NCBI GenBank assembly: GCA_002309155.1
Contig: DBXB01000008.1
Coordinates: 2,108 to 7,370 of the forward strand
Direction of reading: 5' to 3'
DNA from: Bacteroidales bacterium UBA1223
Lineage (GTDB): Bacteria > Bacteroidota > Bacteroidia > Bacteroidales > P3
DNA: 5,263 nt
The notes under the pieces were generated by a model. That model saw only the letters and a list, made by a program, of their open reading frames with translations, did not search any database and was not told the DNA's origin. Below are positions 1 through 4,870 of this stretch, piece by piece (the first letter of the stretch is position 1; the number at the start of each line of letters is the position of its first letter). Position numbers and translations under genes: made by a program.

Positions 1-33
1 ATTTTCGACATTGAAATAGTATCCGTAAACTAA
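1..33 (+). CDS. Possible C-terminal tail of an upstream gene (partial)
   Basis: The first frame is open from the window edge for ten codons (IFDIEIVSVN) and ends in TAA, six bases before the adk start codon. The other two plus frames close at once. No Bacteroidota-type -7 element lies in the 39 bases before adk, which would fit adk being transcribed together with an upstream gene. Ten codons are too few to recognise a family. A hypoxanthine phosphoribosyltransferase gene often sits near adk in Bacteroidales, but these residues do not clearly match its end. This could be chance open sequence. Confidence 0.25.
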   Translation: MFDIEIVSVN

Positions 34-39
34 CATACA

Positions 40-606
40 ATGCTTAACATAGTAATTTTTGGCGCTCCTGGTGCCGGCAAGGGCACTCAGTCGGAGCGAC
101 TGGTTGAGAAATACCATCTTACCCACATATCCACAGGCGACCTACTCCGCAAGGAGATTGCCGACGGCACAGAATTGGGAAAACGTATCAAAGGCATCAT
201 GGATGCTGGCAATCTTGTTGGCGACGACATCGTCACTGAGATGATCGACAACGCCATCGCAAAAGACGACAAAGGCATACTCTTTGACGGTTTTCCGCGC
301 AATGTGGCACAGGCCGAGACCCTTGACAAACTGCTTGAGAAACACGGACGCAAACTGACCTGCATGGTCAGTCTGGATGTGCCTCGTGAAGAACTGGTGC
401 GCCGCATGTTGGAACGCGCCAAAATTTCAGGACGCAGCGACGACAACGAGACGACCATCATGAACCGACTGAAAGAATATGAGGCAAAAACCCTTCCCGT
501 AGCAGCATACTACGAGAAGAAAGGTCTGCATATCAAAGTCAACGGATACGGCACCATCGACGACATCTTCAGTTCCATCGTCAACGAGATAGAGAAAATC
601 AAATAA
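40..606 (+). CDS. adk: Adenylate kinase
   Basis: Cytosolic nucleoside monophosphate kinase catalysing ATP + AMP = 2 ADP, which sets the adenylate energy charge. The 188-residue product opens with the P-loop GAPGAGKGT (residues 8-16). The AMP-binding segment STGDLLR follows at 31-37, and DGFPRN, with the conserved Asp and Arg, at 83-88. The region around 122-152 (LERAKISGRSDDNETT) is the short LID type: there is no zinc-finger-like insertion, and this accounts for a length below the 210-220 residues of long-LID enzymes. The ATG at 40 puts the P-loop at the usual distance from the N-terminus. The gene sits 28 nt before obg and probably shares its transcript. No key residue is missing. Confidence 0.97.
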   Translation: MLNIVIFGAPGAGKGTQSERLVEKYHLTHISTGDLLRKEIADGTELGKRIKGIMDAGNLVGDDIVTEMIDNAIAKDDKGILFDGFPRNVAQAETLDKLLEKHGRKLTCMVSLDVPREELVRRMLERAKISGRSDDNETTIMNRLKEYEAKTLPVAAYYEKKGLHIKVNGYGTIDDIFSSIVNEIEKIK

Positions 607-622
607 CAGGACAACCGACCAA

Positions 623-642
623 GACGTCATCAGCATGACATC
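623..642 (+). promoter_or_regulatory. Inverted repeat over the obg start codon
   Basis: GACGTCAT (623-630) and ATGACATC (635-642) can pair around the loop CAGC with one C/A mismatch. The obg start codon (635-637) lies inside the innermost five-pair stem. The adk stop is only 17 nt upstream of the repeat, so ribosomes finishing adk could affect the structure. That role is inference; the stem is short and may be chance. Confidence 0.3.
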
Positions 643-1639
643 AAATTTTGTCGATTACGTAAAGATACTGGTACGCTCTGGAAAAGGCGGAGCCGGCTCA
701 GCTCATTTGCTCAGGGTGAAATACAACGCCAAGGCGGGACCCGACGGTGGTGACGGAGGCCGAGGTGGGCATGTCATATTGAGGGGTAACAACAACCGGT
801 GGACATTGCTACACCTTAAATACACGAAGCACGTCTTTGCCGAGAACGGTCAAAACGGAGGTCAGAACCTCTGTACCGGACGGGAAGGCGCCGACCAGAT
901 TCTTGACGTACCGTTGGGATGTATCTGTCGTGATGCCGAGACCGGGGAACAATTGTGCGAAATCACCGAAGAGGGACAGACAGCAATCATCGCCAAAGGA
1001 GGGCGAGGTGGCTGGGGCAATGACCACTTCAAATCGCCCACAAACCAAACTCCCAGATATGCTCAACCCGGAGAACCTGCCGAGGAACGATGGGTTATTA
1101 TAGAGTTGAAAGTACTTGCCGACGTTGGACTTGTTGGTTTTCCCAACGCCGGCAAGTCGACTTTCCTCTCCGTAGTATCGGCGGCAAAGCCCGAGATTGC
1201 CGACTATCCCTTCACCACACTGGTACCCAATCTTGGGATAGTGAAATATCATGACGATCAGTCATTCTGCATTGCCGACATACCAGGAATCATCGAAGGA
1301 GCGTCAGAAGGCAAGGGACTAGGTCTCAGATTCTTGCGACATATTGAGCGAAACTCGATACTTCTCTTCATGGTATCATGTGAGAGCATGGACATCAAAA
1401 AAGAATACAAGATTCTGCTCAAAGAATTGGAGAAATACAATCCAGAGTTGCTTGACAAGCAACGCATACTGGCCGTTACCAAATGCGATATGCTTGACGA
1501 GCAGATGATTGCCCAAATGAAGAAGACACTCCCCCGCACGTTGCCGACAATCATGGTCAGTGCTGTGACAGGATACAACATACAAGCACTGAAAGATTTG
1601 ATTTTCCAGAAATTGCATGAAGACGATAGAGACACTTGA
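635..1639 (+). CDS. obg: Obg/CgtA GTPase (ribosome assembly)
   Basis: Essential P-loop GTPase of the Obg family that binds the large ribosomal subunit, acts in its maturation and links growth to nucleotide state. The N-terminal glycine-rich Obg fold spans about residues 5-158, with typical runs such as GKGGAGS (16-22), GPDGGDGGRGG (35-45) and GGRGGWGN (122-129). The G domain follows: G1 GFPNAGKST (168-176), switch I YPFTT (191-195), G3 DIPG (215-218), G4 TKCD (282-285, Thr for the usual Asn) and G5 SAVTG (309-313). At 334 residues it ends right after the G domain and lacks the C-terminal OCT domain found in, for example, Bacillus. No OCT-like coding follows in another frame, so this is not a frameshift. 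Its last 23 nt overlap the next gene, which suggests translational coupling. Confidence 0.96.
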   Translation: MTSNFVDYVKILVRSGKGGAGSAHLLRVKYNAKAGPDGGDGGRGGHVILRGNNNRWTLLHLKYTKHVFAENGQNGGQNLCTGREGADQILDVPLGCICRDAETGEQLCEITEEGQTAIIAKGGRGGWGNDHFKSPTNQTPRYAQPGEPAEERWVIIELKVLADVGLVGFPNAGKSTFLSVVSAAKPEIADYPFTTLVPNLGIVKYHDDQSFCIADIPGIIEGASEGKGLGLRFLRHIERNSILLFMVSCESMDIKKEYKILLKELEKYNPELLDKQRILAVTKCDMLDEQMIAQMKKTLPRTLPTIMVSAVTGYNIQALKDLIFQKLHEDDRDT

Positions 1640-2216
1640 CGAAGCTCTGTTCTGGTGGATAAACAGTCACCACACATCATTTCTAGACTGGATTCTCTGG
1701 GTGTTCAGCCAGCATTGGAGCTGGGCGATAGTGATTGTCGCCGTCTATGGTTTTGTCACCCTGAGAAAAGACCGACGAGGCTGGTTATGGGTACTGATAG
1801 GCATAGGATTATGTTTTCTGCTTGCCGATCAGATAAGCAGCAGCGTCATCAAGGATGGCGTTCAGCGACTGCGTCCATGCCATCAGTTTGAAGGCGTAAG
1901 ACTATTTCACACAAGCAAGGGAGGCTTGTACGGTTTTGTGTCGTCGCATGCCGCAAACGCCTTCGCCATAGCGATGTTTTTGAGTCTGCGTTACGGAGGA
2001 AAGAAAAGCGATAACAATCTGAAATACAAAACTCCTATCCTACCCTATCTGCTTATGATTTGGGCCGCTATAGTCAGTTATAGCCGCCCTTATCTCGGCA
2101 AGCATTTTCCTGGCGATGTAGTGTGTGGAGCCCTGTTGGGGTTGGGAGTCGGAGCCGTGGTCTATTTCGTCATCGAGAAAATCTCTCTCAAGATAGCGTC
2201 AAGACAATCAGCGTGA
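1617..2216 (+). CDS. PAP2-family membrane phosphatase
   Basis: Integral membrane phosphatase of the PAP2 (phosphatidic acid phosphatase type 2) superfamily. Bacterial members of this type often dephosphorylate undecaprenyl diphosphate or other lipid phosphates on the outer face of the inner membrane; the substrate here is not shown by the sequence. The 199 residues contain motif 1, K79-x6-R86-P87, and motif 3, S156-R157-x5-H163-x3-D167, whose His is the expected nucleophile. Motif 2, normally PSGH, reads VSSH (108-111), so the catalytic His is kept while the Pro and Gly are replaced. Hydrophobic segments lie at about 35-49, 57-72, 112-124, 140-155 and 169-187. The start at 1617 lies inside the end of obg. 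The 3' end overlaps the dus gene on the other strand by 55 bp. Confidence 0.88.
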   Translation: MKTIETLDEALFWWINSHHTSFLDWILWVFSQHWSWAIVIVAVYGFVTLRKDRRGWLWVLIGIGLCFLLADQISSSVIKDGVQRLRPCHQFEGVRLFHTSKGGLYGFVSSHAANAFAIAMFLSLRYGGKKSDNNLKYKTPILPYLLMIWAAIVSYSRPYLGKHFPGDVVCGALLGLGVGAVVYFVIEKISLKIASRQSA

Positions 2217-3112
2217 AGCACCCTACGTTTTCTCTCCTCGGTTCCGGGAAGCGATTTTGAGAGAAGACACCAATACTCTTTTATTTTACGACATTTAGCC
2301 TCATTGCCAACGGGCATGGTTATGATATTGTCAATAAGCGTATTTATAAACTCACATGGAGTGGCGTGATTATCAACCACAGATGAGGTAAAGTCAGACG
2401 CATACCGTTGACGAATCTGGAGAGGCAACAGAGGGTTGTAGAGAGCCCCCCTGCCTATCATAACATCAGTTATCTGCGGGAAGCGAGCCCTAATTCTTCC
2501 ATAGTCGCCAGCGGTAAAAATATCTCCATTATAGATGACCTTATGTTTGATTTCGGGTAGGATCTCTTCTAGTTTGTCGAGATTAGGGACACCCGAATAG
2601 AGTTGTCGGCCGATGCGTGGATGGACAGTGACATTCTTGAGCGGGAATCTGTTAAGAATCGGGATTATTTTGTCGATATCGTCAGGATTATTATATCCCA
2701 GTCTAACCTTGACAGACAGAGACGGTTTAATGCGGGGAATAACATAAGAGAGAATCGAGTCCACCTCGTCGGGATAAGGAAGAATGCCCGAACCGCGATG
2801 CTTAGCCGCCACACGACGCATGGGGCATCCCATATTCCAGTTCACCTCGTTGTAACCCAACTCATAAAGTCTGTTGGAAAGTTCGACAAAGCCCTCACAT
2901 TCATGACCTAGCAGCTGAGGCACCACAGGCATGGAACACTGATTATTTTCGGGCAGGACATCCTCGACCTTCTTTCCGGCATCCCTGAGGTTTCCGTGAG
3001 TTATTGAGAGAAACGGACTGATGGCATAATCGAAAGCATCAGGGAACAGGAGACTGTAAGTTTTGCGGAAGAGGATCTCAGTAAGACCCTGCATAGGAGC
3101 GAGAATCAGCAT
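2162..3112 (-). CDS. dus: tRNA-dihydrouridine synthase
   Basis: Flavoenzyme that reduces specific uridines of the tRNA D-loop to dihydrouridine using FMN and NAD(P)H. I start it at the ATG at 3112, giving 316 residues. It then begins MLILAPMQGLTE, the usual Dus N-terminus in which the Ala-Pro strand binds FMN, and sits 4 nt after the cvpA stop. Further features are PQLLG with Gln66, NMGCP (93-97) with the catalytic Cys96, SVKVRLG (133-139) with the FMN-contacting Lys, VHPR (163-166) with His164, YNGDI (194-198), and IGRGAL (219-224) for the flavin phosphate. A helical C-terminal domain follows. The family assignment is secure, but I do not assign a DusA/B/C subclass or target position. An upstream ATG at 3166 would overlap cvpA by 50 bp and adds nothing Dus-like. 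Confidence 0.93.
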   Translation of the reverse strand: MLILAPMQGLTEILFRKTYSLLFPDAFDYAISPFLSITHGNLRDAGKKVEDVLPENNQCSMPVVPQLLGHECEGFVELSNRLYELGYNEVNWNMGCPMRRVAAKHRGSGILPYPDEVDSILSYVIPRIKPSLSVKVRLGYNNPDDIDKIIPILNRFPLKNVTVHPRIGRQLYSGVPNLDKLEEILPEIKHKVIYNGDIFTAGDYGRIRARFPQITDVMIGRGALYNPLLPLQIRQRYASDFTSSVVDNHATPCEFINTLIDNIITMPVGNEAKCRKIKEYWCLLSKSLPGTEERKRRVLHADCLDAILREIFSMTK

Positions 3113-3116
3113 AATG

Positions 3117-3626
3117 TCAACTTTCTTGGTTGTCGATAATCTGTCTTCTCCTCTCCATATAGACACTCATCTTCCCCACCAAGTGACTGCCCGTCTTCAC
3201 AACAGGGCGATAAAGCATAGAAGATTGTCTCACATCAGTGGTTATCACCTTGTTATTGATATCGAAAATAGCCACATAATAAAGGAGCACACCGACGATG
3301 CAAAGTCCCTTAAGCACACCAAGCAGAGCGCCGGCAAGATTGTTGAAAAAGCCCACATGAATCAGTTTTACAAACTTCTCTGCCAATTTAGCAATAAAGA
3401 CAGAAGCTATGACGACAGCCACAAAGATGACAAAGAATGAAATTAGGAAAGCGTTGGGGCCGTCCAACCCCAGAAGATTAGAGAACCAGTTGGCACAACG
3501 CACCGCCAGAATGCTGCCCAGAATCACACCCGACAGAGAGACCAATTCAAAGATGATACCTCTTCTGTAACCCTTATAGATGAGATACCCGATAGGAATG
3601 GCAATCAACAAATCTAAAAAATTCAT
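3117..3626 (-). CDS. cvpA: CvpA family membrane protein
   Basis: Small integral membrane protein of the CvpA family, named for a role in colicin V production in E. coli; the biochemical function is not settled. The 169 residues begin MNFLDLLIAI and then show the family's early IYKGYRRG loop (16-23). Four hydrophobic segments lie at about 3-17, 25-45, 58-79 and 95-121. A glycine-rich stretch, NNLAGALLGVLKGL (95-108), is typical of the family. The C-terminal tail of about 48 residues is polar and ends in a charged segment (MERRRQ). The gene is first in a two-gene minus-strand unit with dus. A Bacteroidota-type -7 element lies 22 bp upstream of its ATG. Confidence 0.9.
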   Translation of the reverse strand: MNFLDLLIAIPIGYLIYKGYRRGIIFELVSLSGVILGSILAVRCANWFSNLLGLDGPNAFLISFFVIFVAVVIASVFIAKLAEKFVKLIHVGFFNNLAGALLGVLKGLCIVGVLLYYVAIFDINNKVITTDVRQSSMLYRPVVKTGSHLVGKMSVYMERRRQIIDNQES

Positions 3627-3647
3627 AAAATCATAGTAAAATCAATG

Positions 3648-3655
3648 CAAAAGTA
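3648..3655 (-). promoter_or_regulatory. -7 promoter element for cvpA-dus
   Basis: On the minus strand this reads TACTTTTG followed by CA, an exact match to the Bacteroidota -7 consensus TAnnTTTG. It would start transcription near 3641, giving a leader of roughly 15 nt before the cvpA ATG at 3626. I find no clear TTTG -33 element at the expected distance (about 3675-3680), where the sequence is A-rich on the plus strand, so only half of the signal is strong. Confidence 0.55.
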
Positions 3656-3663
3656 CATATTTT

Positions 3664-3694
3664 TTTGCGAAAAAAATAAAAAATGCTATTTTTG
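3664..3694 (+). promoter_or_regulatory. Bacteroidota-type promoter for the polysaccharide genes
   Basis: TTTG at 3664-3667 and TATTTTTG at 3687-3694 are separated by 19 bp, a full match to the primary sigma factor pattern TTTG-N19..21-TAnnTTTG. The start of transcription should lie near 3701. The -33 element sits at the centre of an AT-rich inverted repeat (eight-base arms at 3659-3666 and 3670-3677). The promoter is back-to-back with the cvpA promoter and physically overlaps it. Confidence 0.7.
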
Positions 3695-3742
3695 TTGTTT
3701 GTAGTTGAATGAGGCATAAATACGTAACTCCGTCAGGTACTT

Positions 3743-3778
3743 GTTTTTATACGCTTTTATATAATAATATATAAAAAC
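3743..3778 (+). repeat. Nested alternative inverted repeats in the leader
   Basis: TTTTATATA (3755-3763) pairs perfectly with TATATAAAA (3768-3776) around the loop ATAA. The upstream copy GTTTTTATA (3743-3751) pairs perfectly with TATAAAAAC (3770-3778). Both hairpins use the same right arm, so they are mutually exclusive. All arms are almost pure A/T, so the structures would be weak. Confidence 0.5.
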
Positions 3779-3810
3779 GAAATGCCAGAAAAAAGTTACA
3801 GTATGCATCA

Positions 3811-3833
3811 TTATGACGCAAAAAGCGACATAA
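3811..3833 (+). repeat. Imperfect hairpin in the leader
   Basis: TTATG (3811-3815) pairs with CATAA (3829-3833). After an A/A mismatch, CGC (3817-3819) pairs with GCG (3825-3827) around a loop of five A. The symmetry is exact apart from the central mismatch and loop. It could be an RNA hairpin or a protein-binding palindrome. Confidence 0.4.
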
Positions 3834-3906
3834 AGACACAAAAAATTCAACTTTTGCCGACCGAAGCGGTTCGGGAGGTTGGTGCATTCTCAACATGGGG
3901 GTGACC

Positions 3907-3940
3907 GTGGTTTATCCTTGGGATTTTTGCGGGAAACCAC
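3907..3940 (+). repeat. Stem-loop just upstream of the glycosyltransferase start
   Basis: GTGGTTT (3907-3913) pairs perfectly with AAACCAC (3934-3940). After a bulged A, TCC (3915-3917) can add three more pairs with GGG (3931-3933), leaving a loop of about 13 nt. It ends 31 nt before the ATG at 3972. No T-run follows it, so it is not a standard intrinsic terminator. A smaller palindrome, CCGAA-GCGG-TTCGG, lies just upstream at 3861-3874. Confidence 0.45.
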
Positions 3941-3971
3941 ATTTTAGAAATTAAATGTTATATATTTGGTG

Positions 3972-4730
3972 ATGCTTCAGAGCTCGGGCAATAGCAATCG
4001 GAAAGAAGTGACATTCTACAATTATCGTCTGACTACAGACCTCAGCGATATTGCCATAGATACTGAAACCAGCAGACCGAAGGTGGTGGATTGCTTGAAC
4101 CCTCACTCGTTTGTAACAGCCCTGAGTGACGATGATTATCGGAAAGCGTTGGAGACCTGCGACTATCTGGTACCCGACGGTGAAGGTATATGCATGGCGA
4201 TGAAGTGGGTTAAAGGCGTGAAGATACACAAGATTGCCGGCGACGATATCCACAATCATTTACTCAAGAAGCTGAACGACATAAACGGCAAAGCCTTCTA
4301 CTTTGGCAGCAGTGAAAAAGTCCTGCGACTCATTGCAGACAGAATCCACAGAGAATATCCTGCCATAACCGTCGAGACCCTCTCTCCCTCCTACTGTGAA
4401 GAACTGAGCGAAGAAGAAAGTATAGACGCCGTGAAGAAAATTGACTCGTTCAATCCAGATGTACTTTTCGTGTCGATGACAGCCCCCAAGCAGGAAAAAT
4501 GGATTGCCCGCTATATTGACCATATCAAGACCCCGAAGCTGATAGCCGCCATAGGAGGAGTCTTTGATTTTTTCGCAGGCACACACAAAAGAGCACCTGA
4601 GTTGGCTGTCCGACTGAAGATGGAATGGCTGGTGCGCCTGCTCAAGGAACCGAGAAGAATGTGGAAACGCAACTTTGTTTCGACACCCAAATTCATGCTG
4701 TACGTCTTTTGCCATAGGAAAGAGATATAA
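3972..4730 (+). CDS. WecG/TagA/CpsF family glycosyltransferase
   Basis: GT26-type glycosyltransferase that adds a sugar, in known members N-acetylmannosamine or its uronic acid, to an undecaprenyl-diphosphate-linked acceptor at the cytoplasmic face of the inner membrane. From the ATG at 3972 it has 252 residues. Visible family blocks are LNPHSFVTAL (42-51), LVPDGEG with Asp69 as the likely catalytic residue (66-72), the KIAGDDIH block (87-94), FYFGSS (109-114), DVLFVSMTAPKQEKW (163-177), GGVFDFFAGTHKRAPE (195-210) and EWLVRLLKEPRRMWKR (218-233). The basic C-terminal segment is the part thought to contact the membrane in TagA. In-frame TTG (3966) and GTG (3969) codons just upstream are weaker start choices. 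The gene leads a polysaccharide locus with the export gene that follows. The exact sugar is unknown. Confidence 0.92.
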   Translation: MLQSSGNSNRKEVTFYNYRLTTDLSDIAIDTETSRPKVVDCLNPHSFVTALSDDDYRKALETCDYLVPDGEGICMAMKWVKGVKIHKIAGDDIHNHLLKKLNDINGKAFYFGSSEKVLRLIADRIHREYPAITVETLSPSYCEELSEEESIDAVKKIDSFNPDVLFVSMTAPKQEKWIARYIDHIKTPKLIAAIGGVFDFFAGTHKRAPELAVRLKMEWLVRLLKEPRRMWKRNFVSTPKFMLYVFCHRKEI

Positions 4731-4732
4731 TC

Positions 4733-4798
4733 CTAGAAACTCTAGAGAACCTAGAGAACCTAGATAATCTAGAAAGTCTAGAGCTTCTAGTAATCTAG
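4733..4798 (+). repeat. Tandem 9-bp CTAG repeat array
   Basis: CTAG occurs at 4733, 4742, 4751, 4760, 4769, 4778, 4787 and 4795: seven copies at exactly 9-bp spacing and an eighth after 8 bp. The units read CTAGAAACT, CTAGAGAAC (twice), CTAGATAAT, CTAGAAAGT, CTAGAGCTT, CTAGTAAT and CTAGCGAC. Because CTAG is its own reverse complement, neighbouring units form inverted repeats, for example CTAGAT-A-ATCTAG at 4760-4772 and CTAGA-GCT-TCTAG at 4778-4790. The array starts two bases after the glycosyltransferase stop. The first seven TAG triplets are in frame with that gene. Confidence 0.9.
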
Positions 4799-4826
4799 CG
4801 ACAACGCAGCGACAAACAATACATCT

Positions 4827-4870
4827 AAGCACAACAATATGAACAAGACAACAAAGCACAACAATATGAA
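4827..4870 (+). repeat. 17-bp direct repeat duplicating the start-codon region
   Basis: AAGCACAACAATATGAA occurs at 4827-4843 and again at 4854-4870, offset by 27 bp. Each copy contains an ATG (4839 and 4866), and the two are in the same frame. The second ATG opens the lipoprotein signal peptide of the export gene. The first would add only nine polar residues (MNKTTKHNN). Confidence 0.85.

Larger units (their letters stand above)
3701..3971 (+). promoter_or_regulatory. Long structured 5' leader of the glycosyltransferase gene
   Basis: About 270 nt lie between the predicted transcription start and the ATG at 3972. The leader holds four or more inverted repeats: 3743-3778, 3811-3833, 3861-3874 and 3907-3940. 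It also has two short open frames, 3709-3774 (21 codons) and 3782-3904 (40 codons). It matches no riboswitch or RNA family that I recognise. Long leaders ahead of polysaccharide operons in Bacteroidales can be sites of antitermination by NusG-like proteins such as UpxY, but no gene for such a protein is in view. A regulatory function is inference. Confidence 0.45.

Noticed and set aside
809..1252. 147-codon minus-strand open frame opposite obg
   Set aside because: It is a shadow of the conserved obg coding sequence and shows no recognisable domain.
1617..1660. Frameshifted loss of an Obg C-terminal domain
   Set aside because: The overlapping frame encodes a complete PAP2 protein from its own ATG and shows no OCT-domain sequence, so the short Obg is natural.
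3113..3166. Upstream start for dus at 3166
   Set aside because: It would overlap cvpA by 50 bp. The extra 18 residues are not Dus-like, whereas the ATG at 3112 gives the standard N-terminus 4 nt after the cvpA stop.
3907..3950. Intrinsic terminator at the 3907-3940 stem-loop
   Set aside because: Only ATTTTAG follows the stem, not a T-run, and the loop is large.
3961..3968. TATATTTG, a match to the -7 element, right before the glycosyltransferase gene
   Set aside because: There is no TTTG at the right distance upstream, and the transcription start would fall inside the coding region. The AT-rich sequence makes a chance match likely.
4733..4798. CRISPR-like array
   Set aside because: The units are only 9 bp with no unique spacers of 25-40 bp and no cas genes nearby. 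It is a simple tandem repeat.
4260..4859. 199-codon minus-strand open frame with a Leu/Gly/Ser repeat-like stretch
   Set aside because: It lies opposite the well-conserved glycosyltransferase gene, and its repeated residues come only from the 9-bp CTAG array. No family features are visible.
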